Assembly (NCBI RefSeq): GCF_018390555.1
Contig: NZ_JAHBGB010000042.1
Location: forward strand, 1 to 44,756
DNA: 44,756 nt
Direction of reading: 5' to 3'
Origin: Ancylobacter oerskovii
Lineage (GTDB): Bacteria > Pseudomonadota > Alphaproteobacteria > Rhizobiales > Xanthobacteraceae
The notes under the pieces: generated by a model
Told to the model about the DNA's origin: nothing
Database searches by the model: none
Seen by the model: the letters and a program-made list of their open reading frames with translations, nothing else
In this document: piece after piece, positions 1-8,935 of the stretch
Position numbering within the stretch: the first letter of the stretch is position 1
Layout: each line of letters begins with the position of its first letter
Translations under genes and position numbers: made by a program

Positions 1-204
1 GCTCCCGAAGCGGCAACGTCCGCTCCGCCCGCACCGGCGGTCCTCTCGGCCTCCGCGCGTGGTAGCCGCGATCCCGCGCCATCCGCATCCGTCGCGACAC
101 CGTTCGTGTCCGAGCGGCCGCCGGCTCCCGACGCGGCAACGTCCGCTCCGCCCGCGTCGGCGGTCCTCCCGACCTCCGTGCGCGGCAGCAGCGATCCGTC
201 GCCG
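1..204 (+). repeat. In-frame tandem 123-bp repeat in the comEC linker
   Basis: Bases 1-81 recur at 124-204 with few substitutions. The period is 123 bp, an exact multiple of three, so the repeat adds 41 residues of Ala/Pro/Ser-rich linker without breaking frame. The first copy may begin before the window. Confidence 0.8.
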
Positions 205-498
205 CCCGCCCCGGTTGCGGCCCGCTGCGATGCGCTTGGCTGCGTGCTGCCGGCGCGGGACGGGCGGCTGGTCGCCTATCCGCTCGATCCGGCGGCGCTC
301 ACCGATGATTGTCGCCGTGCGGCGCTGGTGGTCACGCGCTTTGCCGCGCCGCAGGATTGCGCGGCCGAGGTCGTTCGGCTGGATCGGGCGGGTGAGGGGG
401 CAGGCCTCGCGCTGCGGCTTCAGCCGGACGGCACATGGCATCGCGTCGATGCGCGTCCACCGGCCGGCAGCCGTCCATGGCTGCCGCCCGGCCGCTGA
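1..498 (+). CDS. comEC: ComEC/Rec2 family DNA uptake channel, C-terminal end (partial)
   Basis: The reading frame is already open at base 1 and stops at the TGA at 496-498, so only the last 165 codons are present. The first 75 or so residues are a Pro/Ala/Ser-rich linker with a tandem 41-residue repeat. The last 90 residues (pattern RCDALGC, then DDCRRAALVVTR, then AAPQDCAA) resemble the C-terminal soluble domain seen in rhizobial ComEC proteins next to lexA. The full-length protein is a polytopic inner-membrane channel that moves transforming DNA into the cytoplasm; the membrane part lies outside the window. The identification rests on recalled family patterns and on the lexA neighbour. It is convergent with lexA, the two stops being 66 bp apart. 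Confidence 0.6.
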   Translation, partial: APEAATSAPPAPAVLSASARGSRDPAPSASVATPFVSERPPAPDAATSAPPASAVLPTSVRGSSDPSPPAPVAARCDALGCVLPARDGRLVAYPLDPAALTDDCRRAALVVTRFAAPQDCAAEVVRLDRAGEGAGLALRLQPDGTWHRVDARPPAGSRPWLPPGR

Positions 499-564
499 CA
501 GCCTGTCGGCGTCGGTCTTACGCATGCGGCCGGCCATGCGCCGGTCATGCGGGCACCCGGCGGC

Positions 565-1287
565 TCAGTAGCGGCGGAACAGCCCGACCAGCCGGCCCTG
601 GATGCGCACGCGATCCGGGCCGAAGATCCGCGTCTCATAGGCGGGGTTGGCGGCTTCGAGCGCGACGGAGGCACCCTTGCGGCGCAGCCGCTTCAGCGTC
701 GCCTCTTCGTCGTCGATCAGCGCCACCACGATGGAGCCGTTCTCGGCGGTGTCGCCGCGACGGATCAGCGCCAGGTCGCCGTCGAGAATGCCGGCCTCGA
801 TCATCGAATCGCCGCGGACCTCCAGCGCGAAATGCTCGCCGCCGCCCAGCATGTCGGCGGGCATGGCGATGGTCTGGCTCGGCGACTGGATGGCGGAGAT
901 CGGCGAGCCGGCGGCGATGCGGCCCATCACCGGCACCGGGATGGAGCGGGCGAGGTCGTCGTCGGCCGGCGGAGGCGCCGTCGGGCGGGCACGGCCGAGG
1001 CTGCCCTCGATGACGCTCGGCGCGAAGCTGCGGGGCTGGGCCGGGGCGGCGGCCTTGGGCGGGGCCTGTACCGTCTCGGGCAGGCGGATCACCTCGAGCG
1101 CACGGGCGCGGTTCGGCAACCGGCGAATGAAGCCGCGCTCCTCCAGAGCGGTGATCAGCCGGTGGATGCCGGATTTCGACCGGAGGTCCAGCGCTTCCTT
1201 CATCTCCTCGAAGGAGGGCGGCACGCCGGTCTCCTTCAGGCGCTCATGGATGAAGCGGAGCAGTTCGTGTTGCTTGCGGGTGAGCAT
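565..1287 (-). CDS. lexA: LexA SOS repressor
   Basis: A 240-residue LexA that represses DNA-damage genes until RecA filaments trigger its self-cleavage. The N-terminal winged helix (residues 1-65, beginning [13 protein letters not shown]) is typical. The Ala126-Gly127 cleavage bond lies in RIAAGSPI, the catalytic serine is Ser161 in GDSMIEAG, and the base is Lys199 in EATLKR. A 50-residue Pro/Ala-rich hinge links the two domains and is longer than in E. coli LexA, as is common in this order. The gene is preceded by a perfect alphaproteobacterial SOS box at 1349-1363, so it is probably autoregulated. A second box serves uvrA and ssb in this window. Confidence 0.97.
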   Translation of the reverse strand: MLTRKQHELLRFIHERLKETGVPPSFEEMKEALDLRSKSGIHRLITALEERGFIRRLPNRARALEVIRLPETVQAPPKAAAPAQPRSFAPSVIEGSLGRARPTAPPPADDDLARSIPVPVMGRIAAGSPISAIQSPSQTIAMPADMLGGGEHFALEVRGDSMIEAGILDGDLALIRRGDTAENGSIVVALIDDEEATLKRLRRKGASVALEAANPAYETRIFGPDRVRIQGRLVGLFRRY

Positions 1288-1348
1288 CAGCGCAGGTCCA
1301 TCCCCGGCAGGTGGCCAAAATGAAACAAATCACGAACAAACACTATCC

Positions 1349-1363
1349 GTTCTTTTTGTGTTC
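1349..1363 (-). promoter_or_regulatory. SOS (LexA) box upstream of lexA
   Basis: GTTC-TTTTTGT-GTTC reads as GAAC-N7-GAAC on the lexA strand, the perfect direct-repeat form of the alphaproteobacterial LexA operator. It lies 62 bp upstream of the lexA start, where it would give autorepression. Another GAAC at 1334-1337 lies close by in the same AT-richer patch, probably the lexA promoter. Confidence 0.88.
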
Positions 1364-1422
1364 CACAATCGGTAAATAAACCGCTAAGCGGTCGACGCGA
1401 CGGCGGGCTCCGGCTAGTGTAT

Positions 1423-1453
1423 GCAATATTGCTTCAATTGCCTAACTCATATG
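1423..1453. promoter_or_regulatory. Candidate operator/promoter region for atzF
   Basis: An AT-rich patch 35-65 bp upstream of the atzF start contains three short palindromes: GCAATATTGC (1423-1432), CAATTG (1435-1440) and CATATG (1448-1453). GntR/FadR-type regulators bind short AT-rich palindromes of this kind, and such a regulator (3394-4092) lies at the other end of the block. The assignment is inference; I could not place a clear -35/-10 pair. Confidence 0.3.
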
Positions 1454-1487
1454 CAGTTTCGTATTCTGCTCATCCGGGAGACCCGCC

Positions 1488-3317
1488 TTGTCCGCCACGA
1501 TCGCCGAAATCCTCCAAGCGAATCGCTCCGGCCGCTCGACCCCCGCGCGCACCGTCGCCGCCTGCCTGGAGGCGATCGAGCGGCATGCCGATCCGTCGAT
1601 CTTCACGGCGCTGGTCGGCCCGGAGGCGCTCGGCGAGCAGCTGGCGGCGCTGGAGGGGCGCGATCCCGCCGGCCTGCCGCTTTACGGCGTGCCCTTCGCG
1701 GTGAAGGACAATATCGACGTCGCCGGCCTGCCCACCAGCTGCGCCTGCCCGGATTTCGCCTATGTGGCCACGCGGGACGCCACGGCGGTGGCGCGGCTGA
1801 AACGCGCCGGCGCCATCGTCATCGGCAAGACCAATCTCGACCAGTTCGCCACCGGGCTGAACGGCACCCGCTCGCCCTATGGCACGCCGCGCAATGCGGT
1901 GCGGGCCGATCTCGTGCCCGGCGGGTCGAGCTCGGGCTCGGGCGTCGCGGTGGCGGCGGGGCTGGTGCCGTTCGCGCTCGGCACCGACACCGCCGGCTCG
2001 GGACGCATTCCCGCCGGACTGAACAACATCGTCGGGGTGAAGCCGAGCCTCGGCCTGGTCTCCACCGCCGGCCTGGTGCCGGCCTGCCGCACGCTGGACT
2101 GCATCTCGGTCTTCGCGCTCACCGTTGCCGATGCGATGGCGGCGCTGAAGGCGATGGCCGGCCCCGACGAGGCCGATCCGTTCTCGCGCCCGCTGCCGTT
2201 CGGCACGCCGGGCGCCTGCCCGCCGGCGCTCCGCATCGCGGTGCCGCGGCCGGAGGACCGGGTCTTCCTCGGCGATCGCCAGGCGGAGGCCGCCTTCACC
2301 CAGGCGGTCGCGCGCATGGCCGCGCTGGGCGCCCGGATCGTCGAGGTCGCCATGGAGCCGTTCTACGAGACCGCCCGGCTGCTCTATGAGGGTCCGTGGG
2401 TGGCCGAGCGTTACGCCGCCGTCGGTCCCTTCCTCGAATCGAAGCCGGATTCCTTCAACGAGGTGGTCCGCGCCATCATCGAGGAGGGCCGCCGCCGCAC
2501 CGCGGTGGAGGCCTTCCGCGCCCATTATCGCCGCGTCGAGCTGGCGGCGCGGGCGCGGGCCGCGCTCGAAGGCTGCGACGCGCTGATGGTGCCGACCATG
2601 CCGACCGTCTACACGGTGGAGGAGATGCTGGCCGATCCGGTGCGGCTCAACTCCAATCTCGGCATCTACACCAATTTCGTGAACCTGCTCGATATGTGCG
2701 GCATCGCCGTGCCCTCGGGGCTGCGGCCGGACGGGGCGCCGGTCGGCGTCACCCTGCTGGCGGGCGCCGGGCGCGATGCGCATCTCGCCGCCATCGCCGC
2801 CGCCTTCCATGCCTCGACGGAGCTGGCGATGGGCGCCACCGGCCGGCCGTTGCCGGCGCTGCCGGCCGCGATGCCGCGCGTGGCGGCGGGCCATCACGAG
2901 ATCGCGCTGTTCGGCGCGCACCTCTCCGGCCTGCCGCTCAATGGCGAGCTGCTGGAAGCGGGCGGGATGTTCCTGCGCCAGGCGCGCACCAATGCCGATT
3001 ACAAGCTCTACGCGCTTCCCGAGGGGCGGGTGCGCCGGCCCGGCCTGCTGCGCGTCGAGCCGGGCGGCGGCGCGCCGGTCGAATGCGAGATCTGGGCGCT
3101 GCCGGCGGAAGCCTTCGCCCGCTTCGTCGATGCCATTCCCGCCCCGCTCGGCATCGCCACCATCCAGCTGGAGGATGGCGGCCGGGTGAAGGGTTTCGCG
3201 CTGGAGGCGGTGGCGGCGAAGGGCGCGCGCGACATCACCGGCTTCGGCGGCTGGCGCGGCTTCCTCGCCGAGGAGCAGCGCCAGCGCGAGGCGGCGGGCA
3301 TTTCGGCGGCGGAGTGA
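1488..3317 (+). CDS. atzF: Allophanate hydrolase
   Basis: A 609-residue allophanate hydrolase, which converts allophanate to carbon dioxide and ammonia as the last step of urea-carboxylase, biuret or cyanuric acid degradation. Residues 1-450 are an amidase-signature domain: Lys73 in PFAVKDNID, GGSSSGSG (145-152) with the cis-Ser, and nucleophile Ser171 in TAGSGRIPA. Residues 465-600 form the C-terminal domain typical of AtzF and of the allophanate part of urea amidolyase (ALFGAHLSG, then GFGGWRGFL). The start is TTG, chosen because GGGAG lies 7 bp upstream and the protein begins at the usual AtzF N-terminus. No urea carboxylase or biuret hydrolase gene is present nearby, so the source of allophanate is not evident here. 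Confidence 0.93.
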   Translation: MSATIAEILQANRSGRSTPARTVAACLEAIERHADPSIFTALVGPEALGEQLAALEGRDPAGLPLYGVPFAVKDNIDVAGLPTSCACPDFAYVATRDATAVARLKRAGAIVIGKTNLDQFATGLNGTRSPYGTPRNAVRADLVPGGSSSGSGVAVAAGLVPFALGTDTAGSGRIPAGLNNIVGVKPSLGLVSTAGLVPACRTLDCISVFALTVADAMAALKAMAGPDEADPFSRPLPFGTPGACPPALRIAVPRPEDRVFLGDRQAEAAFTQAVARMAALGARIVEVAMEPFYETARLLYEGPWVAERYAAVGPFLESKPDSFNEVVRAIIEEGRRRTAVEAFRAHYRRVELAARARAALEGCDALMVPTMPTVYTVEEMLADPVRLNSNLGIYTNFVNLLDMCGIAVPSGLRPDGAPVGVTLLAGAGRDAHLAAIAAAFHASTELAMGATGRPLPALPAAMPRVAAGHHEIALFGAHLSGLPLNGELLEAGGMFLRQARTNADYKLYALPEGRVRRPGLLRVEPGGGAPVECEIWALPAEAFARFVDAIPAPLGIATIQLEDGGRVKGFALEAVAAKGARDITGFGGWRGFLAEEQRQREAAGISAAE

Positions 3318-3327
3318 CGATGGCGAG

Positions 3328-3342
3328 ACCCGGTCGACGGGT
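3328..3342. terminator. Weak hairpin between convergent atzF and gntR
   Basis: ACCCG-GTCGA-CGGGT forms a 5-bp stem in the 76-bp gap between the convergent atzF and gntR stops. There is no T-run, so intrinsic termination is doubtful. Confidence 0.25.
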
Positions 3343-3393
3343 GATCGGCCGGGACGTCGCAACTGGATGTCGCGATAGAAAAGTCCAGCAATA

Positions 3394-4092
3394 TCAGATC
3401 AGTTGCGCATATTTCTCATATGCGTCGTGAACGATGGCGATATGGTCGCGCATGGCCGCGGCGGCGCCGTCGCGGTCGCCGCGCAGGATGGCGGTGACCA
3501 CGCGGTCATGCTCCTGGTGCGACAGGGCGAGGCGGCCCAGCGCGCGGAACTGCGCCCGGCGGAAGGGCGAGAGCCGCTGCCGCGTCGCCAGCGTCAGCTC
3601 CACCAGATAGTCGTTGTGGCCGCCGGCATAGATCGAGGTGTGGAACTGCTCGTTCGCCTCGCGATAGGCGGCGAAGTCGCCCAGCCGCATCATCTCGCCC
3701 ATGTCGGCGTGCAGCAGCTCGAGGCGGCGCCGTTCGGCCGGGGCGATGTTCTGCGCGCACAGCCCGGCACACAGCGCCTCCAGCTCCGCCATCACCTCGA
3801 ACATGTTCTGCAGCCGCTCGAGGCTCGGCCGGGCGACGAGCGCGCCGCGATGCGGCCGGGCGTCGATGAGGCCGGAGGCCGCCAGCTCGCGGATCGCCTC
3901 GCGGACCGGGGTGCGCGAGGCGCCGAAGCGGGCGGCGAGCGCGCTCTCGTCCAATAGAGTGCCGGGGGGCAGCAGGCCGCGGGTGATCTCGTCGGCGATC
4001 TGCTCGCGAATGTCCTCGGCGCGGGTCTTGCGGCCGGTGCGCAGCGGGCCGGAGGAGGCCGCGACGGCGAGGGGGCTCTCGGGAAGCGACAT
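3394..4092 (-). CDS. GntR-family regulator, FCD (FadR) subfamily
   Basis: A 232-residue transcription regulator. Residues 25-90 are the GntR winged helix-turn-helix (GTLLDESALAARFGASRTPV, then REAIRELAASGLID). Residues 95-225 are an all-helical FCD ligand-binding domain with the usual metal-binding histidines (ANEQFHTSIY, SHQEHDRVV, MRDHIAIVH). It faces atzF and is a good candidate for its local regulator, though the ligand is unknown. Its ATG lies one base after the stop of a 47-codon ORF (TGA-C-ATG), which suggests translational coupling with the upstream genes. Confidence 0.92.
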   Translation of the reverse strand: MSLPESPLAVAASSGPLRTGRKTRAEDIREQIADEITRGLLPPGTLLDESALAARFGASRTPVREAIRELAASGLIDARPHRGALVARPSLERLQNMFEVMAELEALCAGLCAQNIAPAERRRLELLHADMGEMMRLGDFAAYREANEQFHTSIYAGGHNDYLVELTLATRQRLSPFRRAQFRALGRLALSHQEHDRVVTAILRGDRDGAAAAMRDHIAIVHDAYEKYAQLI

Positions 4093-4093
4093 G

Positions 4094-4237
4094 TCAGTCC
4101 TGCCGGCCGGTGCGCGGCGGGCGGGCCGGGCGGCGGGGCGCGGCCGGCTCGGGGGCGGCGGAAGGGACGGAAAGGCGAATCATCGGCTCACGCCAGGGGG
4201 CACGACGGTCTCGGGATCGGCGCTCACGCGGGTTCAT
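4094..4237 (-). CDS. Possible 47-residue Arg/Pro-rich small protein
   Basis: An ATG-to-TGA frame of 47 codons fills the gap between the HpxZ/AtzH-like gene and gntR almost exactly. Its ATG begins 3 bases after the upstream TGA, and its own TGA ends 1 base before the gntR ATG. The peptide begins MNPRERRSRDRRAPWREPM and ends in a run rich in Pro, Ala and Arg (PRRPARPPRTGRQD). I recognise no family. It does not look like AtzG, the small subunit that accompanies AtzE. The tight spacing is the only positive evidence, and in GC-rich DNA such a frame could be chance or could merely carry ribosomes to gntR. Confidence 0.35.
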   Translation of the reverse strand: MNPRERRSRDRRAPWREPMIRLSVPSAAPEPAAPRRPARPPRTGRQD

Positions 4238-4240
4238 CGC

Positions 4241-4627
4241 TCAGGCCGGATCGGCGATCAGGCTGACATGGGCGGCGACGACTTTCCATCCCCCGCCGGT
4301 GCGCATCCAGGTCTGCATCTGCCGGCCGACCTTGCCGGGCGCCGAGGCCCGGCGGAACAGCGTCGAGGCGGTGGCCATGTCGCGCCCATAGCTGGTGATC
4401 ACCGTTCCCTCCAGGGTGCGCTCCAGCCCGTGCGGCGAGCGGGCGGCGCGGAAGGCGCGGATGGCGTCGATGCCGTAGAGGTTCTCGCCGCCGCCATAGC
4501 GGATGGTGCGCGGATCGTCCCAGAACAGCGCGTCGAGGGCCTCGACATCATTGCCGACCAGCGCCAGCTCGTAGCGGGCGAAGGCCGCCTCGACCTCGGC
4601 GAGCACCTCGGGGATATTGATCTCCAT
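4241..4627 (-). CDS. HpxZ/AtzH-like protein (DUF3225, SnoaL/NTF2 fold)
   Basis: A 128-residue protein starting [20 protein letters not shown], with the core [21 protein letters not shown] and [20 protein letters not shown]. This is the pattern of DUF3225 proteins such as HpxZ (oxalurate catabolism) and AtzH (cyanuric acid cluster), small NTF2-like proteins found beside amidases of the allophanate/oxalurate group. The start at 4627 matches family length and has AGGA just upstream; a longer frame to 4765 would run into moeA. The nearby atzF supports a role in allophanate-linked nitrogen metabolism. Its exact biochemical role is not certain. Confidence 0.8.
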   Translation of the reverse strand: MEINIPEVLAEVEAAFARYELALVGNDVEALDALFWDDPRTIRYGGGENLYGIDAIRAFRAARSPHGLERTLEGTVITSYGRDMATASTLFRRASAPGKVGRQMQTWMRTGGGWKVVAAHVSLIADPA

Positions 4628-4685
4628 CGTCCTGGAATCCCTCGCATCTTTCCATGGGCCAGCACACAGCCTCGGGAGCGCGTGG

Positions 4686-5924
4686 TCAATCCTCCAGCGG
4701 CAGAATCTCGCAAGGCTCGCCGGCTTTGGCGGCGGGGGCCTGCGGGCGGCGCACCAGCAGCGCATCGGCGCGGGACAAGAGGCTCAGCATGGAGGAATCC
4801 TGCACCGGCATCGGCGCGACGAGCGGCACGCCGGCGCGGCGCCCGACGATCTGCGCGCGCATGAAGTCCATGCGGTGGTCGTTCGCCTTCACGTCGACGG
4901 CGAGCTCGGCCGGCACCAGCTCCAGCCCGTCGACGCCGGCCTCGCCCTGCATCCGCCGCAGCAGCGGGCGCAGGAACAGCAGGGCGCAGACATAGGCCGA
5001 GACCGGGTTGCCGGGCAGGCCCAGCACATGGGTTTCCGCTGCGTGTGCGCCGCCGGAAAACCGGCCGAACATCAGAGGCTTGCCCGGCCGCAGCGCGATC
5101 TTGTGCACCGCCAGCGCCGCTCCTTCGGCGGTCAGCGCCGGGGCGACGAGGTCGTGGTCGCCCACCGAGGCGCCGCCCGAGGTCACCAGCACGTCGAGCC
5201 CGGCCTCGCGCGCGGCGCGGATGCCCGCGCGGGTGTCGTCCATCCGGTCCGGCAAGATGCCGAGATCCGCCACCTCGGCGCCGGCCAGCCGCGCGACGCC
5301 GCCGACGGCGTAGATGTTGGACAGGATCACCTGATGCGCCTGCGCCCCCCTTCCGGGCCGCACCAGCTCGTCGCCGGTGGAGAGCAGGCCCAGGCGAGGC
5401 CGGCGATGCACGCTCACCTCGGCAAGATCGCAGGCGGCGACCAGCGCGAGGTCGCGCGCCCGCAGCCGGTGGCCGGACGGCAGCACCGTCTCGCCCTCGC
5501 GGAAATCGCCGCCGGCCTTGCGTATGTGCCGGCCGGCGGTCGCCGCCTCGTCGATGCGGACGGCGGAGCCCTCGCGCGCGGTGTCCTCCTGGATCACCAC
5601 CGCGTCGGCGCCGTCGGGCACCACCGCGCCGGTGAACAGGCGCACCGCCTCGCCCGGCCGCAGCGTGCCGGCATAGGGGCGTCCGGCGGCGGATTCGCCC
5701 GCCACCTTCAGCACCGCGCCGAGGGTCGCCTCGGCGGCGCGCACGCCATAGCCGTCCATCGCCGAGACGTCGCGCCCCGGCGTGGTGCGGCGCGCCACCA
5801 CCGGCGCCGCCAGCACCCGCCCGAGCGCGGCGTCGAGCGCCACCGTCTCGGCCGGCAGGGGCGAGGCTTGCGAAAGCAGGCGCTCCAGCGCCTCTTCCAG
5901 CGGCATCAAGGCGGGCTTGGCCAT
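4686..5924 (-). CDS. moeA: Molybdopterin molybdenumtransferase MoeA
   Basis: A 412-residue MoeA that inserts molybdate into adenylylated molybdopterin to make the molybdenum cofactor in the cytoplasm. Domain order is typical: N-terminal MoeA region (1-140, with [10 protein letters not shown] and [14 protein letters not shown]), the MogA-like domain (about 175-320, [40 protein letters not shown]) and the C-terminal beta domain. It follows moaC by 15 bp and probably shares its transcript. Confidence 0.96.
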   Translation of the reverse strand: MAKPALMPLEEALERLLSQASPLPAETVALDAALGRVLAAPVVARRTTPGRDVSAMDGYGVRAAEATLGAVLKVAGESAAGRPYAGTLRPGEAVRLFTGAVVPDGADAVVIQEDTAREGSAVRIDEAATAGRHIRKAGGDFREGETVLPSGHRLRARDLALVAACDLAEVSVHRRPRLGLLSTGDELVRPGRGAQAHQVILSNIYAVGGVARLAGAEVADLGILPDRMDDTRAGIRAAREAGLDVLVTSGGASVGDHDLVAPALTAEGAALAVHKIALRPGKPLMFGRFSGGAHAAETHVLGLPGNPVSAYVCALLFLRPLLRRMQGEAGVDGLELVPAELAVDVKANDHRMDFMRAQIVGRRAGVPLVAPMPVQDSSMLSLLSRADALLVRRPQAPAAKAGEPCEILPLED

Positions 5925-5939
5925 GGGTTCGACGTTCTC

Positions 5940-6431
5940 TCAGTCCGCGGTCCAGTGGCCGGAGCGGCCGCCGGCCTTCTCCAGCACGCGGATGCCCTCG
6001 ATCCGCATGCCCCGGTCCACCGCCTTGGCCATGTCGTAGATGGTGAGGCAGGCGACGGAGACCGCGGTGAGCGCCTCCATCTCCACCCCGGTCTGCCCGG
6101 CGGTGCGCACGCTGGCGCGCACCCGGAGGCCGGGCAGCGCCGCATCCGGCTCGATCTCCACCGCCACCTTGGAGAGCAGCAGCGCATGGCAGAGCGGGAT
6201 CAGCTCATGGGTGCGCTTGGCGGCCATGATGCCGGCCAGCCGCGCGGTGCCGATCACGTCGCCCTTCTTGGCGTTGCCGCTCTCGATGAGCGCCAGCGTC
6301 TCCGGGAGCATCTCGACGCGCCCCTCGGCCACCGCGAGCCGGTCGGTGATCGCCTTGTCGGCGACGTCGACCATGTTGGCGGCGCCGCTGGCGTCGATAT
6401 GCGAGAGCCTCGGCTCGTCCGGGCCGGCCAT
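5940..6431 (-). CDS. moaC: Cyclic pyranopterin monophosphate synthase MoaC
   Basis: A 163-residue MoaC, which with MoaA converts GTP to cyclic pyranopterin monophosphate, the first stage of molybdenum cofactor synthesis. The signature [12 protein letters not shown] is at residues 20-31. The conserved [25 protein letters not shown] and [11 protein letters not shown] segments are present. The start lies 3 bp after the trpC stop, so trp and moa genes appear to be co-transcribed. Confidence 0.97.
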   Translation of the reverse strand: MAGPDEPRLSHIDASGAANMVDVADKAITDRLAVAEGRVEMLPETLALIESGNAKKGDVIGTARLAGIMAAKRTHELIPLCHALLLSKVAVEIEPDAALPGLRVRASVRTAGQTGVEMEALTAVSVACLTIYDMAKAVDRGMRIEGIRVLEKAGGRSGHWTAD

Positions 6432-6434
6432 GGC

Positions 6435-7244
6435 TCAGCCCGCCGCGCGCAGCGGGCCGGCGAGCAGCGCCCGCGTCGCCGCCGTCACGTCGTCCTGCCG
6501 CATCAGGCTCTCGCCGACGAGGATGGTGCGGATGTTCGCCTGCGCCAGCCGCGCGATGTCGTCCGGGGTGAAGATGCCGCTCTCGCCGACGATGATGCGG
6601 TCCGCCGGGATGCGCGGCGCCAGCCGCTCGGAGGTGGCGAGCGTCACCGAGAAGTCGCGCAGGTTGCGGTTGTTGATGCCGACCAGCCGTGCCGGCAGCT
6701 TCAGCGCCCGGTCGAGCTCGGCATCGTCATGCACCTCGACGAGGGCGTCCATGCCGAGGCCGTGCGCGACGTCGACGAGGTCGCGCGCCAGCGCGTCGTC
6801 CACCGAGGCCATGATGACGAGGATGCAGTCGGCGCCCCAGGCGCGGGCTTCCTGCACCTGGTAGGTGTCGTAGAGGAAGTCCTTGCGCAGCGCGGGCAGC
6901 GCGCAGGCGGAGCGGGCGGCGGTGAGGAATTCAGGGGCGCCCTGGAAGGACGGCGTATCGGTGAGCACCGAGAGGCAGGCGGCACCGCCGGCCTCATAGG
7001 CACGGGCCAGCGCCGGCGGGTCGAAATCCGGCCGGATCAGCCCCTTGGACGGGCTCGCCTTCTTGATCTCGGCGATCAGCGCGGTCCCGCCGGCGGCGAT
7101 CTTCGCCTCGATAGCCCTGAGAAAACCGCGCGGCGGCGCGGCGGCGGCGGCGCGGGCGGCGATCTCCGCCGGCGGCACCTTCAGCTTCGCCGCGGCGATC
7201 TCCTCGCGCTTGTAGGCGCCGATCTTCTCCAGAATATCGGCCAT
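6435..7244 (-). CDS. trpC: Indole-3-glycerol phosphate synthase
   Basis: A 269-residue TIM-barrel TrpC that closes the indole ring in tryptophan synthesis, converting CdRP to indole-3-glycerol phosphate. Seen in the sequence: [19 protein letters not shown] with the catalytic Lys, [42 protein letters not shown] and [14 protein letters not shown]. It is a single-function TrpC with no fused TrpF. It follows trpD by 6 bp. Confidence 0.97.
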   Translation of the reverse strand: MADILEKIGAYKREEIAAAKLKVPPAEIAARAAAAAPPRGFLRAIEAKIAAGGTALIAEIKKASPSKGLIRPDFDPPALARAYEAGGAACLSVLTDTPSFQGAPEFLTAARSACALPALRKDFLYDTYQVQEARAWGADCILVIMASVDDALARDLVDVAHGLGMDALVEVHDDAELDRALKLPARLVGINNRNLRDFSVTLATSERLAPRIPADRIIVGESGIFTPDDIARLAQANIRTILVGESLMRQDDVTAATRALLAGPLRAAG

Positions 7245-7250
7245 GGTGCC

Positions 7251-8273
7251 CTACTCCTCGATGTCGTTGGAGACCGCGACCAGCCGCGCCAGCGCCGCCT
7301 CCGCGTGACCGCCGGACAGGCTCCAGCGGGCGAGCTCCAGCCCTTCGCCGACGTCCTCCGCCTTGCCGGCCACCACCAGCGCGGCGGCGGCGTTCAGCAG
7401 GGCGATGTCGGCATAGGCGTTCTTCTCGCCGTTGAGCACGGCGCGCAGGGCGAGCGCGTTGGCCTCGCCGTCGCCGCCCTTCAGCGCGTCCGGCGTCGCC
7501 CGCGCGAGGCCGAAGCGTTCCGGCTCGATCTCGAAGCTCGACAGCTTGCCGTCGCGCAGCTCGGCGACATAGGTCGGGCCGGTGGTGGTGATCTCGTCGA
7601 GGCCGTCCGATCCGTGCACGACCCAGGCGCGCTCGGAGCCGAGCGTCTTCAGCACCTCGGCCAGCGGCTCGATCCAGGCGCGCGCAAAAACGCCCACCAT
7701 CTGGCGGGTGACGCCGGCGGGGTTCGACAGCGGGCCGATCAGGTTAAAGATGGTGCGGGTGCCCATTTCCACCCGCGTCGGGCCGACATGCTTCATCGCC
7801 GGGTGGTGCGCCGGGGCGAACATGAAGCCGATGCCGGCTTCAGTGATGCAGCGGGAGATGCCGGCCGGGGAGAGGTCGATCTTCACGCCGAGCGCCATCA
7901 GCACGTCAGCGGCGCCGGATTTGGAGGAGAGCGCGCGGTTGCCGTGCTTGGCCACCGGCACGCCGGTGCCGGCGACGATGAAGGAGGCGCAGGTGGAGAT
8001 GTTGTAGGAGCCGGAGGCGTCGCCGCCGGTGCCCACCACGTCCACCGCCCCGGCCGGGGCGGAGACGCGCAGCATCTTCGCGCGCATGGTGCTGACCGCG
8101 CCGGCGATCTCCTCCACATCCTCGCCGCGCACGCGCAGGCCCATCAGCACCGCGCCGATCTGCGAGGGCGTGGCCTCGCCGGACATCATGATGTCGAAGG
8201 CGCCGGCGGCCTCCGCCCGGGTCAGCGTGGCGCCGGTGGCGATCTTGCCGATGACGGCCTTCAGGTTTTCCAT
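7251..8273 (-). CDS. trpD: Anthranilate phosphoribosyltransferase
   Basis: A 340-residue TrpD that joins anthranilate to PRPP. The N-terminal helical domain ([20 protein letters not shown]) is followed by the glycine-rich PRPP loop [16 protein letters not shown], then [17 protein letters not shown], and the anthranilate-site [17 protein letters not shown] and [11 protein letters not shown]. Length and motifs are standard. It starts 36 bp after trpG. Confidence 0.97.
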   Translation of the reverse strand: MENLKAVIGKIATGATLTRAEAAGAFDIMMSGEATPSQIGAVLMGLRVRGEDVEEIAGAVSTMRAKMLRVSAPAGAVDVVGTGGDASGSYNISTCASFIVAGTGVPVAKHGNRALSSKSGAADVLMALGVKIDLSPAGISRCITEAGIGFMFAPAHHPAMKHVGPTRVEMGTRTIFNLIGPLSNPAGVTRQMVGVFARAWIEPLAEVLKTLGSERAWVVHGSDGLDEITTTGPTYVAELRDGKLSSFEIEPERFGLARATPDALKGGDGEANALALRAVLNGEKNAYADIALLNAAAALVVAGKAEDVGEGLELARWSLSGGHAEAALARLVAVSNDIEE

Positions 8274-8309
8274 GGTCCCCGCTCTATTGTCCCCGGTTCC
8301 GTTCCCGCC

Positions 8310-8918
8310 TCACGCCGCGCGCGAACGGCGGGGACCGGCGTTCCAGGCACGCGCGAGGTCGAGGAAGTTCTTCAGTATCGTGCGCCCGTGCTCGGAGGCG
8401 ATGCTCTCGGGGTGGAACTGCACCCCGTGCACCGGCAATTCCTTGTGCGAGAGGCCCATGATCAGCCCGTCCTCGGTCTCCGCCGTGACGGCGAGATGGG
8501 CGGGCAGGGTGTCGCGCTCGACGATCAGCGAATGGTAGCGCGTCGCCCGGAACGGGCCGTTTATGCCGCGGAACACCGCGTCGCCGCGATGATGGATGTC
8601 GCTCATCTTGCCGTGCAGCGGCAGCGGTGCGCGCACCACTTCGCCGCCGAACACCTGGCCGATGGCCTGGTGGCCGAGGCAGACGCCGAACACCGGCACG
8701 CCGGTCTCGGCGGCGCGGGCGATCAGGTCGAGGCAGATGCCGGCGTCGTTCGGGGTCGCCGGGCCGGGGGAGATGACGATGGCTTCCGGCTTCAGCGCCA
8801 GGGCGTCGCCGGTGGTCAGCGTGTCGTTGCGGCGCACGTCCACCTCCACCCCCAGCCCGCCGAGATAGTGGACGAGGTTCCAGGTGAAGCTGTCGTAATT
8901 GTCGACGAGAAGGATCAT
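8310..8918 (-). CDS. trpG: Anthranilate synthase glutamine amidotransferase subunit (component II)
   Basis: A 202-residue class I glutamine amidotransferase that supplies ammonia to TrpE. It begins [20 protein letters not shown]. The nucleophile elbow is [15 protein letters not shown], and the C-terminal His-Glu pair is in [14 protein letters not shown]. The phrase KNFLDLAR near the end is typical of TrpG/PabA. There is no strong ribosome site. A 37-nt inverted repeat lies 18-54 nt upstream of the start (8936-8972). trpE is 600 bp upstream on the same strand, unlike the fused trpE(G) of many Rhizobiaceae. Confidence 0.96.
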   Translation of the reverse strand: MILLVDNYDSFTWNLVHYLGGLGVEVDVRRNDTLTTGDALALKPEAIVISPGPATPNDAGICLDLIARAAETGVPVFGVCLGHQAIGQVFGGEVVRAPLPLHGKMSDIHHRGDAVFRGINGPFRATRYHSLIVERDTLPAHLAVTAETEDGLIMGLSHKELPVHGVQFHPESIASEHGRTILKNFLDLARAWNAGPRRSRAA

Positions 8919-8935
8919 CGCGGGTCCGTTGGGCA

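Noticed and set aside
1470..3362. A 630-residue minus-strand frame opposite atzF
   Set aside because: It is the shadow of the allophanate hydrolase gene and has no family features.
3406..3424. The inverted repeat CGCATA-N7-TATGCG near the end of gntR
   Set aside because: It falls inside the last codons of gntR (DAYEKYAQLI) and has no T-run. Alternating Tyr/Ala codons explain it by chance.
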